Positions 10,492 through 18,976 of a DNA stretch of 64,000 nt are shown piece by piece. The notes below the pieces were generated by a model that saw only the letters and a program-made list of their open reading frames with translations, was not told the origin of the DNA and searched no databases. The stretch's first letter is position 1. Each line of letters starts with the position of its first letter. The DNA lies in assembly GCF_001620365.2 (NCBI RefSeq), contig NZ_LQMT02000007.1, forward strand, positions 76,216 through 140,215, read 5' to 3'. Both the position numbers and the translations under genes were made by a program. Source of the DNA: Amycolatopsis keratiniphila subsp. keratiniphila. GTDB lineage: Bacteria > Actinomycetota > Actinomycetes > Mycobacteriales > Pseudonocardiaceae.

Positions 10492-11525
10492 ACCCCGGCC
10501 TCCACCTTCTCCGGCCGGACCGCGGGCGACGGCGGGGCCGTTCTCCGCCGCCGGGCGAGCTTCCGGCGGAACACCGGCGACTGCATCAGGCAGACCGCCA
10601 GCACGACCACGGCCTTGAACAGCATGATCGCCTGCGGCGCGATGCCGAGCGCGTAGACCGTCGTCGTCAACGTCTGGATGAGCAGCGCGCCGATCACCGA
10701 GCCGGTGAGCGAGAACCGGCCGCCGGTCAGCTGCGTCCCGCCGATGACGACGGCGAGGATCGCGTCCAGTTCGATGAACTGCCCGGCGTTGTTGCCGTCG
10801 GCGCTGTGCACGTTCGCGCTGATCATCAGACCGGCGATGCCGGCGCAAAGCGCGCAGAAGACGTAGGTGAGCCAGATCAGCCGCGCCGACCTGAGCCCGG
10901 CGAGCCTGCCCGCCTCCGGGTTTCCGCCCACCGATTCGACCAGCAGCCCCAGCGCCGACCGGCGGACCAGCACGGCGGCGATGGCGAACACGGCCAGCGC
11001 GATGAGGATCGCACTGGGCAGGCCGAAGGTGAAGCCGCTGCCGATCCATTCGTACGGATGCGAATTGACGGTGATGATCTGGCCACCGGTGATCAGCTGG
11101 GCGATGCCACGACCGGCGACCATCAGGATCAGCGTCGCGATGATCGGCTGGATGCCCAGCACCGCCACGAGCCAGCCGTTCCACAGACCGAGCACGAGGG
11201 CGAGCCCCAGCGCCATCCCGACCGCCGCGAGCGTCCCGCCGACACTGTTCTGATCGCCGAGTCCGCTGAGGTGCAGGCACGCGAGCGCGCCACTGATCGC
11301 GACGACGGCACCGACGGAGAGATCGATCCCCCGCGTCGCCACCACCAGCGTCATACCGATCGCGATGAGGATCAGCGGGGCGCCGTTCTTGAGGATGTCG
11401 ATCAGGTTCCCGTAGAGATGTCCGTCGCGGAACTCGATCGCGAAGAACGCCGGATGCGCGATGAGGTCGCCGAGCAGCAACGCCAGCAGCGCGACGACCG
11501 GCCAGAACAACCGATGCTTGGTCAT
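10488..11525 (-). CDS. Sugar ABC transporter permease, YtfT type
   Basis: CUT2-class permease, partner of the YjfF-like protein. 345 residues from the ATG at 11525, overlapping the ATPase stop by 4 nt. Begins MTKHRLFWPVVALLALLLGD, then carries the motif TRGIDLSVGAVVAISGA near residue 65, GGNPEAGRLAGLRSARL and a C-terminal GGTQLTGGRFSLTGS. The C-terminal tail is basic and rich in Pro and Arg (ARRRRTAPPSPAV), hence cytoplasmic. The two different permeases presumably form a heterodimeric channel, as in YtfT-YjfF. Confidence 0.87.
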   Translation of the reverse strand: MTKHRLFWPVVALLALLLGDLIAHPAFFAIEFRDGHLYGNLIDILKNGAPLILIAIGMTLVVATRGIDLSVGAVVAISGALACLHLSGLGDQNSVGGTLAAVGMALGLALVLGLWNGWLVAVLGIQPIIATLILMVAGRGIAQLITGGQIITVNSHPYEWIGSGFTFGLPSAILIALAVFAIAAVLVRRSALGLLVESVGGNPEAGRLAGLRSARLIWLTYVFCALCAGIAGLMISANVHSADGNNAGQFIELDAILAVVIGGTQLTGGRFSLTGSVIGALLIQTLTTTVYALGIAPQAIMLFKAVVVLAVCLMQSPVFRRKLARRRRTAPPSPAVRPEKVEAGV

Positions 11526-13042
11526 CGTGCGACTCCTTCGGCCATCGTCGCCATCACCTGGTCCGCGGTCAGCGCTTCGTTGTCCAGCACGGCGACCACC
11601 GCGCGGTCGCGCAGCACGACGACCCGATGGCTCAGCCGGAGCACCTCCTCGAGTTCGGCGGAGATGAACACCACGGCCATCCCCTCCCCTGAGAGCCGCG
11701 CGACCAGCCGCTGGATCTCCGTCTTGGCGCCGATGTCGATCCCGCGCGTCGGCTCGTCGAGGATCAGCAGCCGCGGTTCGGTGATGAGCCACCGCGCGAG
11801 CAGCACCTTCTGCTGGTTGCCGCCGCTCAGGTCGCCGACCTTCGCCTCCGCGCTGGCGGGCCGGATGTCGAGCGCCTTGATGTAGCGCTCGGCGATCTCG
11901 TCCTGCCGCCGCCGCGGGATCGGCCGGGTCCAGCCACGTGAGGCCTGCAGCGCGAGCACGATGTTCTCCCGCACGGTGAGTTCCTCGACGAGGCCTTCGG
12001 TCTTGCGGTTCTCCGAGCAGAACGCGATGCGGTGGTCGAGGCCGGTCCGCGGTGTCTTGAGCGACACCGGCTCGCCGTCGATCCGCACCGAGCCGCTGTC
12101 CGCGTGATCGGCACCGAACAACAACCGCGCCAGTTCGGTGCGGCCCGAACCGAGCAGCCCGGCGAGGCCGACGACCTCGCCGGACCGGATGTCGAGCGAG
12201 AACGGCGCGACACCGCCCTTGCGGCCGACGTCGCCCGCTTCGAGGAAGACGGGCGCCCCGGCGACGTCCGACCGGCTGTGCCCCGCGTCCTCGATGTCTT
12301 CGAGCGCCGCGAGTTCCTTGCCGATCATCCTGGTCACCAGGTCGACCGGGGTGATCTCCTCGGTGCGGTACTCCCCGATCAGCTTTCCGTTGCGCAGCAC
12401 CGTCATCCGGTCCGCGACGGCGAAGACCTGTTCGATGAAATGCGAGACGAACAGGATCGCCATCCCCTGGTCCCGCAGCGAACGCACCACGTTCAGCAGT
12501 TGCTCGACCTCGCCCGCGTCCAAACTGGACGTCGGCTCGTCGAGCACGAGCACCCGCGCCTCGACGTCGAGCGCCCTGGCGATCGCGACCAGTTGCTGCA
12601 CCGCGATCGAGCAACTGCCCAGCTCGGCCGAAACGTCCACTTCGACGTCCAGCCTGGCCAGCAGCGCGGCCGCCCGGCGGCGCGTCTCGCGCCAGTCGAT
12701 GCGGCCACGCCGTCGCGGCTCCTTGCCGAGGCAGATGTTCTCCGCCACCGACAGGTTCGGGCAGAGGTTCACTTCCTGGTAGACGGTGCTCACGCCGGAG
12801 CGCTGTGCCTCCCCCGGGCCGCTGAACGCGACCCGGGCGCCGTCGAGTTCGATGGTGCCCGCGTCCACCCCGTAAACGCCGGTGAGCACCTTGATCAGCG
12901 TGGACTTGCCGGCACCGTTCTCGCCCATCAGGGCGTGCACCTCGCCGGGGAACATCCGGAAGGAGACGTCGTCGAGGGCGACCACGCCGGGGAATTCCTT
13001 CCGGATATGGCTCATCCGCAGCATCGCAGGGGTTTCCGTCAT
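11522..13042 (-). CDS. Sugar ABC transporter ATP-binding protein, YtfR type
   Basis: Double-ABC ATPase of the first importer, 506 residues. First half: Walker [18 protein letters not shown] near residue 40, ARVLVLDEPTSSLD as Walker B. Second half: GLAGLLGSGRTELARL as degenerate Walker A, signature [15 protein letters not shown] and Walker [15 protein letters not shown]. It begins 4 nt after the binding-protein stop and overlaps the next permease by 4 nt, so the four importer genes form one operon. It duplicates the function of the GguA-like ATPase at 2830-4353, with which it is only distantly similar by eye. Confidence 0.92.
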   Translation of the reverse strand: MTETPAMLRMSHIRKEFPGVVALDDVSFRMFPGEVHALMGENGAGKSTLIKVLTGVYGVDAGTIELDGARVAFSGPGEAQRSGVSTVYQEVNLCPNLSVAENICLGKEPRRRGRIDWRETRRRAAALLARLDVEVDVSAELGSCSIAVQQLVAIARALDVEARVLVLDEPTSSLDAGEVEQLLNVVRSLRDQGMAILFVSHFIEQVFAVADRMTVLRNGKLIGEYRTEEITPVDLVTRMIGKELAALEDIEDAGHSRSDVAGAPVFLEAGDVGRKGGVAPFSLDIRSGEVVGLAGLLGSGRTELARLLFGADHADSGSVRIDGEPVSLKTPRTGLDHRIAFCSENRKTEGLVEELTVRENIVLALQASRGWTRPIPRRRQDEIAERYIKALDIRPASAEAKVGDLSGGNQQKVLLARWLITEPRLLILDEPTRGIDIGAKTEIQRLVARLSGEGMAVVFISAELEEVLRLSHRVVVLRDRAVVAVLDNEALTADQVMATMAEGVAR

Positions 13043-13046
13043 CGGC

Positions 13047-14018
13047 TCAGTACTGGCGTTGCGGCAGCGCGGCCTTCGCCGCGGCCTGGTCGAATTCGGT
13101 CTCGGTGGTCTCGATGCGCGGCGGCACCTGCTCCCCGGCGGCGACCTTCTTCACCAGGTCCATCAGCTGCGGGCCGAGCAGCGGGTTGCATTCGACGACG
13201 TGGTTGATCTTGCCGTCGGCCAGTGCCTGCAGGGCGTCGCGGACGCCGTCGACCGAGACGATCTTGATGTCCTTGCCGGGCACCTTGCCCGCCGCCTCGA
13301 TCGCCTCGATGGCGCCGAGGGCCATGTCGTCGTTGTGCGCGTAGAGCACGTCGATCTTGGGCTGGGACTTCAGGAAGGCCTCCATGACCTCCTTGCCCTT
13401 GGCGCGCGTGAACTCACCGGTCTGCGACGCGACGACCTTGAACTTCGGGTTCGACGCGATGACGTCGGCGAAGCCCTTCTTACGGTCGTTCGCCGGCGCG
13501 GAACCGGTGGTGCCCTGCAGTTCCACGATGCTGACGTCACCCGCCGCGGAGCCGAATTCCTTGGCCAGCCACTCGCCCGCCTTTTTGCCCTCGGCGACGA
13601 AGTCCGAACCGAGGAAGGTCTTGTACAGCGACTTGTCCGGCGAGTCGACGGCCCGGTCGGTGAGGATCACCGGGATGTTCGCCGTCTTCGCCTCCTTGAG
13701 CACGGTGTCCCAGCCGGATTCCACGACCGGCGAGAAGGCGATCACCTTGACCTTCTGCTGGATGTAGGACCGGATCGCGGCGATCTGGTTCTCCTGCTTC
13801 TGCTGCGCGTCGGAGAACTTCAGCTCGATCCCGGCCGCCTTCGCGGACTCCTGGATCGACTTCGTGTTCGCCGTGCGCCAGCCGCTTTCCGCGCCCACCT
13901 GGGCGAACCCGAGGGTGAGGGCGCCGCCGCCACCCGTCCCGCCGCCACCGCCGCACGCGGAGAGCAGGAGCAGCCCGGCCACTCCGGCCACGATCGCCGT
14001 CCACGGTTTTCTTGCCAC
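13047..14018 (-). CDS. Sugar-binding lipoprotein, YtfQ type
   Basis: Extracellular binding component of the first importer. The GTG at 14018 is chosen because TAGGAG precedes it and the 323-residue product then starts with a lipoprotein signal (VARKPWTAIVAGVAGLLLL) and lipobox LSACGGG. An ATG further upstream (14063) would begin inside the operator. YtfQ-like blocks: LGFAQVGAESGWRTANTKS, KVIAFSPVVESGWDTVL, PVILTDRAVD and YAHNDDMALGAIEAIEAAG. YtfQ binds galactofuranose; in this context an arabinose-type furanose or pyranose is likely. First gene of the importer operon; an operator lies 31 nt upstream. Confidence 0.88.
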   Translation of the reverse strand: MARKPWTAIVAGVAGLLLLSACGGGGGTGGGGALTLGFAQVGAESGWRTANTKSIQESAKAAGIELKFSDAQQKQENQIAAIRSYIQQKVKVIAFSPVVESGWDTVLKEAKTANIPVILTDRAVDSPDKSLYKTFLGSDFVAEGKKAGEWLAKEFGSAAGDVSIVELQGTTGSAPANDRKKGFADVIASNPKFKVVASQTGEFTRAKGKEVMEAFLKSQPKIDVLYAHNDDMALGAIEAIEAAGKVPGKDIKIVSVDGVRDALQALADGKINHVVECNPLLGPQLMDLVKKVAAGEQVPPRIETTETEFDQAAAKAALPQRQY

Positions 14019-14048
14019 ATCGACTCCTAGATCCGCACTGATCAATTG

Positions 14049-14062
14049 AGTTAGCGTTAACA
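14049..14062. promoter_or_regulatory. LacI-type operator upstream of the YtfQ-like gene
   Basis: AGTTAGCGTTAACA, 13 of 14 positions as in the consensus TGTTAGCGNTAACA shared with 9385-9398 and 15154-15167. It sits between the regulator stop (14097) and the importer start (14018), where the operon promoter is expected. Confidence 0.78.
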
Positions 14063-14096
14063 TTCGCGCCTTGAGACGCAGGGACCGCTCTCGGCG

Positions 14097-15110
14097 CTAC
14101 GAAAGACCGGTGCTCTCCCGCACGATCAGTTCGGGGACCACCAGGTCGCGATCTCGGTTCTCACCGCCGTTCATGCGGCGGCGGAGCAGGTCGAACGTGC
14201 GCCTGCCGACTTCGACGAAGTCCTGGCGCACCGTCGTCAGCGGCGGCGTGTAGTACGCCGCCTCGGGAACGTCGTCGAAGCCGACGATCCGCATCTCCCC
14301 CGGCACGTTCACGCCCGCCTCGGTGCAGGCGCGGAGGAAGCCGAGGGCCATCTGGTCGTTGGCCACGAACACCGCGTCCAGGCCCTTTTCACCGACGAGG
14401 GATCGCCCCGCCGCGTACCCGGACCGGGCGCTCCAGTCACCGCGGATGACGGGCGGGATCGGCGCGCCGTGCCGTTCCAAGGTCTCGCGCCAGCCGCGTT
14501 CGCGGTCGAGCGCCTCCAGCCAGTCCTCGGGCCCGGCCACATGCCAGACGGTGTCGTGCCCGAGGCCGAGAAGGTGTTCGGTGGCGCGGCGCGCGCCGTC
14601 GTACTGATCGACCGAGATCACCGGGACCGGCGCTTTCTCACCGCCGCCGACCGCGACGAGCGGCACGTCACTGGGCGCCGCCTCCAGCGCACGGGCGGCG
14701 GTGACGTGCGGCGCGATCACGACGATGCCCTCGACGGCCTGGCGGCGGAGGCGCTCCACGGCGTCGGTGATGGACGACCGGCCCGGGCGGCTGATGCTGG
14801 TTATGGTCGTCGCGTAGCCGGCCTCGCGAGCGGCGTGCTCGATGCCGCTCAAAGTGCTGGCCGGGCCGTAGAGGTTGGCCTCGAGCGCGACCACGCCGAG
14901 CGTGCCCGAACGGCCGGTGACCAGCGCGCGGGCGACCGAGTTCGGCCGGTAGTCCAGTTGCTCGATCGCCGCGTTGACGCGGACCCGCGTCTCGGCGCGG
15001 ACCGGGCCGGTGCCGTTGATGACGCGCGAGACCGTCATATGCGAAACGCCCGCGAGCGCGGCCACGTCGGTGAGACTGGCCTGCTTGCTCTCGGTGGTTT
15101 CGCGTGCCAT
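14097..15110 (-). CDS. LacI-family repressor, probable arabinose regulator
   Basis: DNA-binding sugar-responsive repressor of 337 residues. The ATG at 15110 follows GGGAGA. The N-terminal helix-turn-helix reads SLTDVAALAGVSHMTVSRVI (residues about 11-30), followed by hinge residues RPNSVARALVTGRSG and a periplasmic-binding-like effector domain (VPLVAVGGGE, DAVFVANDQMALGFLRA, MRIVGFDDVPEAAYYTPPLT). It is encoded just upstream of the two importer operons and araBDA. The three sites TGTTAGCGNTAACA at their promoters and upstream of this gene indicate regulation of the whole region and autoregulation. The effector (arabinose or a phosphate derivative) is inferred from context. Confidence 0.9.
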   Translation of the reverse strand: MARETTESKQASLTDVAALAGVSHMTVSRVINGTGPVRAETRVRVNAAIEQLDYRPNSVARALVTGRSGTLGVVALEANLYGPASTLSGIEHAAREAGYATTITSISRPGRSSITDAVERLRRQAVEGIVVIAPHVTAARALEAAPSDVPLVAVGGGEKAPVPVISVDQYDGARRATEHLLGLGHDTVWHVAGPEDWLEALDRERGWRETLERHGAPIPPVIRGDWSARSGYAAGRSLVGEKGLDAVFVANDQMALGFLRACTEAGVNVPGEMRIVGFDDVPEAAYYTPPLTTVRQDFVEVGRRTFDLLRRRMNGGENRDRDLVVPELIVRESTGLS

Positions 15111-15153
15111 CGCCTGTCTCCCAATCCCGGTACCGTGTGACGAGTGCCGCAAG

Positions 15154-15167
15154 TGTTAGCGATAACA
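15154..15167. promoter_or_regulatory. LacI-type operator upstream of the arabinose regulator
   Basis: TGTTAGCGATAACA, extended by matching flanks to GTGTTAGCGATAACAC; the best palindrome of the three sites. It lies 43 nt upstream of the regulator start, which suggests autorepression. Confidence 0.8.
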
Positions 15168-15287
15168 CGAACCGGGTCAAGCGCTCGCCGAGTCACAGTC
15201 GGGTCACGGACCCGCTCGGTGTGCCAGCCGGGAGGTGTCGCCGGAACGTGCCAAGGACGCCTTCGGCACCTACCGCCGTGTACAGAT

Positions 15288-15371
15288 GGACGACACACGT
15301 GATCAGCGGGACAACTCGCGTGACTGCCTGGACGACACATGTGTCCCGAGGGACGACTCGCGGTGCCGTCC
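15288..15371. repeat. Four tandem 21-nt units
   Basis: Units start at 15288, 15309, 15330 and 15351, exactly 21 nt apart, and share GGAC(G/A)AC followed by (A/T)C(A/G)CGTG or a close variant. One unit includes ACAACTCGCGTGACTG, which resembles the family C core. The 15168-15465 gap holds only this array and family A palindrome copy 2; no gene is evident. Confidence 0.7.
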
Positions 15372-15410
15372 GTCCACTCACGCGAAACGACCGGCTCCGC
15401 ACAAGGGACC

Positions 15411-15454
15411 TCGTGAGTGGCAATTCGGGTTAGAACCCGAAACGCCACTCACGA
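15411..15454. repeat. Palindromic repeat family A, copy 2
   Basis: Two 21-nt arms (15411-15431 and 15434-15454) with one internal mismatch, otherwise the family A sequence seen at 1532-1577 and 47863-47908. It follows the stop of the CebR-like gene at 15466, so it can act as its terminator. Confidence 0.88.
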
Positions 15455-15465
15455 CCACCCTCGGC

Positions 15466-16512
15466 TCAACTGGAGGCGCGATGCGTGAGCGAGACCGGCA
15501 AGATCCGCTGACGGGGCTTGAGATCCCGGTCGTCCATCACCGCGAGCAGCGTCTCCACCATCGCGTGGACCTGTTCCCGAGGATCCTGATGGACCGATGT
15601 CAGCGGCGGGTCCATCTCCGGCGCGAGGGTCGCGTTGTCGTCGAAGCTGACGACGGCGACGTCCGCGGGAATCCGCCGCCCGGCGGAATGCAGCGTGCGG
15701 AGCGCGCCGAGGGCCATCATGTCGCTGGCCACGAAGACCGCGTCGAGGTCGGGCCGCCGGGCGAGCAGGTTCGTCATCGCCTTCGCTCCGCCGGTCAGGG
15801 TGAAGTCGCCCTCCTCCATCAGATCCGCCGGGTCGAGCCCGGCGTCGAGAAGGGTCTTGCGCCAGCCGGAGAGCCGGTCGATCGCCGCGCTCTGGTCCTG
15901 CGGGCCCGCGATCGTGGCGATCCGCCGGTGGCCGGCCTCGACCAGATGCGCGACCGCGAGCTTCGCGCCGCCCTCGTTGTCGAAGTCGACGACGTGGACA
16001 CCGCGTTTGAGCCCGGCGGCCTGCCCGCCGTACACCACCGGGATCCTCAACTGCCGCAACGCCTTGGGCAGCGGGTCGGTGCGATGCGGCGCGAACACCA
16101 GCACGCCGTCGACGTGCCCGCCGTCGAGGAACCGGACCGTGCGGTCGAGGTCCTCGCGAGTGTCACTGAAGATCAAGACCATCTGACAGCCGATGTCGGC
16201 GAGCTCGCGATAGCCCGCACGCATGACCGCGGTGCGGTACGGGTCGTCGAGCAGCCGCGCCTCCGGCTCCGACAGGACCACCGCGACCGCGCCGGTCCGC
16301 TTGGTCACCAGGGATCTCGCCGCCTGGTTCGGGGAGTACCCGAGTTCGCGGGCCGCGGCCTGGACCTTCTCGCGGGAGCGCGCGCTGACGTAGCCGTCGT
16401 CGTTCAGCGCACGGGACGCCGTCGACCGGCTGACCCCGGCGGACGCGGCGACGTCTTCCAGCGTCGGCCTGCCGTCTTCCCCTGGTCGAGGCCCCACCAG
16501 CGCCACCTTCAC
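15466..16512 (-). CDS. cebR: LacI-family repressor, CebR type
   Basis: Probable cellobiose or beta-glucoside repressor, 348 residues from a GTG at 16512 preceded by GGAG. Helix-turn-helix PTLEDVAASAGVSRSTASRA (residues about 16-35) and hinge SPNQAARSLVTKRTGAVAVV, then an effector domain with DAVFVASDMMALGALRTLHS and VVSFDDNATLAPEMDPPLTS. It is divergent from a CebEFG-like importer and beta-glucosidase. The shared intergenic region holds TGGGAGCGCTCCCA, the established CebR operator of Streptomyces. By family knowledge cellobiose releases CebR. A related GH1-associated repressor with another beta-glucoside ligand is the alternative. Confidence 0.85.
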   Translation of the reverse strand: MKVALVGPRPGEDGRPTLEDVAASAGVSRSTASRALNDDGYVSARSREKVQAAARELGYSPNQAARSLVTKRTGAVAVVLSEPEARLLDDPYRTAVMRAGYRELADIGCQMVLIFSDTREDLDRTVRFLDGGHVDGVLVFAPHRTDPLPKALRQLRIPVVYGGQAAGLKRGVHVVDFDNEGGAKLAVAHLVEAGHRRIATIAGPQDQSAAIDRLSGWRKTLLDAGLDPADLMEEGDFTLTGGAKAMTNLLARRPDLDAVFVASDMMALGALRTLHSAGRRIPADVAVVSFDDNATLAPEMDPPLTSVHQDPREQVHAMVETLLAVMDDRDLKPRQRILPVSLTHRASS

Positions 16513-16564
16513 TCTTCAGCTCCATCCGGACACCGACAGCTTAGTGTCCGGCGAGGCATCGCAC

Positions 16565-16578
16565 TGAGAGCGCTCCCC
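16565..16578. promoter_or_regulatory. Partial CebR-type operator near the repressor start
   Basis: TGAGAGCGCTCCCC shares 12 of 14 positions with TGGGAGCGCTCCCA and lies 53 nt upstream of the repressor start. A weaker site here would allow autoregulation. Confidence 0.6.
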
Positions 16579-16605
16579 TGTCGGAAACACTCTCATTACA
16601 AGCTA

Positions 16606-16634
16606 TTGACACGGCCATACCTTGGCGACAGACT
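16606..16634 (+). promoter_or_regulatory. Candidate promoter of the cebEFG-like operon
   Basis: TTGACA at 16606-16611 is followed after 17 nt by CAGACT at 16629-16634, a weak -10. It precedes the perfect operator at 16645-16658, so a bound repressor would block initiation or early elongation. The -35 is convincing, the -10 is not. Confidence 0.45.
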
Positions 16635-16644
16635 CTGCCCATCC

Positions 16645-16658
16645 TGGGAGCGCTCCCA
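16645..16658. promoter_or_regulatory. CebR-type operator, perfect palindrome
   Basis: TGGGAGCGCTCCCA, identical to the known CebR binding sequence. It lies 33 nt upstream of the importer start and downstream of the TTGACA box. Confidence 0.88.
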
Positions 16659-16690
16659 TTTCTTCCCACCCACCTGCAAGGGACATTGAC

Positions 16691-17992
16691 GTGAGAAGCA
16701 TCCGGAACGGCCTGGTGCTGGCACTGGGTATCACGATGACGACGTTCGGACTGGCGGCGTGCGGCGGTGACGACGGCGGCGCGCCCGCCGCGTCGGACCC
16801 GAACGCGAAGGTCGAACTGTCACTGGCGACGTTCACCGAGTTCGGCTACGAGGAGCTGATCCCCGAGTACGAGCGGCTGCACCCGAACATCAAGATCACC
16901 CACCGCAAGACCGGTCAGGGCGGGCCGTACCACCAGGACCTGATCACGAAACTGGCCGCCGGTTCCGGACTCGCCGACGTCACCGCCGTCGAGGAAGGGC
17001 ATTTGTCGAACGTCCTCGACAAGGGTTCGAAGTTCAACGACCTGACCGAGATCGGCCCGGCGGAGGTGTCCCCCGACCGCTGGCTCGGCTGGAAGTACGA
17101 CGCGGCGAAGACCAAGGACGGCAAGGTCATCGGCTACGGGACGGATATCGGCCCGCTGGCCATGTGCTACCGCAAGGACATGCTCGAAGCGGCGGGGATG
17201 CCGTCCGACCCCGAAGCGGTCAAACCACTGTTCGCGACCTGGGACAGCTACTTCGCGGCGGGCGAGCAGTACGTCGCCAAGTCCGGCGGGAAGGCGTGGT
17301 TCGACTCGGCCGCGCAGAACTTCAACGCCATGGTCAACCAGCTCCCCACCGGCTACATCGGCAGCGACGACAAGCTCGCGGTGGAAACCAACCAGGGCAT
17401 CAAGGACGCTTGGGCCAAGGTGACCGGCGCCGTCGCGAAAGGACAGTCGGCCAAGCTCACCGCGTTCAGCAACGAGTGGAATTCCGGGTTCAAGCAGGGA
17501 GCCTTCGCCACGAAGGTGTGCCCCGCCTGGATGCTCGGTGTGATCGAGGAGCACTCCGGCCCGGAGAACGCCGGCAAGTGGGCGGTCACCGCGGCCTTCC
17601 CCGGTGGCGGCGGCAACTGGGGCGGTTCGTACCTCACTGTGCCCACGCAGTCGAAACACCCGAAGGAGGCGGCCGAACTCGCCGCCTGGCTGACCGCGCC
17701 CGAGCAGCAGATCAAGGCGTTCAAGGCGAAGGGCACCTTCCCCAGCCAGGTCAAGGCGCTGGAGGACCCGGCGCTGCTGAGCGAGACCGACGCGTACTTC
17801 GGTGGCGCCAAGATCGGGCAGCTGTTCGCCGAGCAGGCCAAGAAGGTCGCGAAGCCGCAGTACAAGGGCCCCGGTGACGGCCAGATCCAGGAGAACGCGT
17901 CGAGCCCGGCGCTGCAGGCCGTCGAACAGGGCAAGTCCGCGGCCGAGGGCTGGACGCAACTGCTCGACGCCGCGAAGAAGATCACGCGCTGA
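16691..17992 (+). CDS. cebE: Sugar-binding lipoprotein, CebE type
   Basis: Extracellular oligosaccharide-binding protein of a CUT1 importer. The GTG at 16691 has AAGGGA upstream and gives 433 residues with a lipoprotein signal (VRSIRNGLVLALGITMTT) and lipobox LAACGGD. The body shows the family 1 solute-binding fold: FTEFGYEELIPEYERLHPN, KTGQGGPYHQDLITKLAAG, GPLAMCYRKDMLEAAGMP and a C-terminal SSPALQAVEQGKSAAEGW. A longer upstream ATG frame would run through the operator and was rejected. It leads an operon with two permeases and a beta-glucosidase. Cellobiose or a short beta-glucoside is the likely ligand. Confidence 0.86.
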   Translation: MRSIRNGLVLALGITMTTFGLAACGGDDGGAPAASDPNAKVELSLATFTEFGYEELIPEYERLHPNIKITHRKTGQGGPYHQDLITKLAAGSGLADVTAVEEGHLSNVLDKGSKFNDLTEIGPAEVSPDRWLGWKYDAAKTKDGKVIGYGTDIGPLAMCYRKDMLEAAGMPSDPEAVKPLFATWDSYFAAGEQYVAKSGGKAWFDSAAQNFNAMVNQLPTGYIGSDDKLAVETNQGIKDAWAKVTGAVAKGQSAKLTAFSNEWNSGFKQGAFATKVCPAWMLGVIEEHSGPENAGKWAVTAAFPGGGGNWGGSYLTVPTQSKHPKEAAELAAWLTAPEQQIKAFKAKGTFPSQVKALEDPALLSETDAYFGGAKIGQLFAEQAKKVAKPQYKGPGDGQIQENASSPALQAVEQGKSAAEGWTQLLDAAKKITR

Positions 17993-17995
17993 CCG

Positions 17996-18976
17996 ATGAC
18001 CGTCGTCGACAAGATCGCGCCGGACGAGGAGAAGGCCGGGGCGCGCACGCCGCCCCGGCCCACCCTCCGCCATCGGCTGAGCCGGTGGGACGTCAAGGTT
18101 TCGCCGTACCTCTACATCGCCCCGTTCTTCGTGGTGTTCGGGATCGTCGGGTTGTTCCCGCTGCTGTACACGGCATACGTGTCCTTGTTCAGCTGGGAGG
18201 CGGGCGATGACGACCCCACCTTCCTCGGCCTCGACAACTTCAAGGAACTGTTCGCCGACACGCAGTTCTGGAACGCGCTCGAGAACACCGTCAGCATCTT
18301 CCTGCTCTCCAGTGTTCCGCAGCTGATCATCGCGGTGCTCCTGGCGGCGCTGCTCAGCGCCAGGATCCGCGGGGCGACCGGCTGGCGCGTCGGCGTCCTG
18401 CTCCCCTACGCCGCCAGCCTGGTGGCACTCGGGATCATCTTCGCGAACCTGTTCGGGCCGAAGTACGGGCTGGTCAACGGTCTTCTGCAGACGATCGGGC
18501 TGGATCCGGTCGACTGGCAGGCCGGCCGGTTCAGCAGCCATGTCGCGATCGCGATCATGGTGAACTGGCGCTGGACCGGGTACAACGCGCTGATCGTGCT
18601 GGCGGCGATGCAGGCCATCCCGAAGGAACTGCACGAGGCCGCGCTGATCGACGGCGCGGGGACCGCGCGCCGGTTCTTCAGCATCACACTGCCGTTGCTG
18701 AAGCCGACGCTGATCTTCGTCACGATCACTTCGACCATCGGCGGCCTGCAGATCTTCACCGAGCCCAAGCTGTTCGACGCCATGCCGGGTTCGAACAACG
18801 GCGGCTCGTCCAACCAGTTCCAGACCGTGACGTTGTACCTCTACCAAACGGCCTTCGAGAACTACGAACTCGGCTACGCCTCGGCGATCGCGTGGCTGCT
18901 GTTCGTGATCATCGTGCTGATCGCGCTGGTGAACTTCTTCCTCACCGGCAGGCTCACGGCGGTGAAGAAGAAATGA
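17996..18976 (+). CDS. cebF: Sugar ABC transporter permease, CebF type
   Basis: CUT1 permease, 326 residues, six predicted membrane segments after a cytoplasmic N-terminus of about 35 residues. The conserved EAA loop reads ELHEAALIDGAGTARRFFSI near residue 211-230, which contacts the ATPase. It starts 3 nt after the binding-protein stop and overlaps the next permease by 4 nt. No ATPase gene is in the operon; by analogy with Streptomyces, a shared MsiK-type ATPase encoded elsewhere drives it. Confidence 0.88.
   Translation: MTVVDKIAPDEEKAGARTPPRPTLRHRLSRWDVKVSPYLYIAPFFVVFGIVGLFPLLYTAYVSLFSWEAGDDDPTFLGLDNFKELFADTQFWNALENTVSIFLLSSVPQLIIAVLLAALLSARIRGATGWRVGVLLPYAASLVALGIIFANLFGPKYGLVNGLLQTIGLDPVDWQAGRFSSHVAIAIMVNWRWTGYNALIVLAAMQAIPKELHEAALIDGAGTARRFFSITLPLLKPTLIFVTITSTIGGLQIFTEPKLFDAMPGSNNGGSSNQFQTVTLYLYQTAFENYELGYASAIAWLLFVIIVLIALVNFFLTGRLTAVKKK

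Noticed and set aside
15288..15371. CRISPR array
   Set aside because: Units are contiguous 21-mers without unique spacers, and there are no cas genes.
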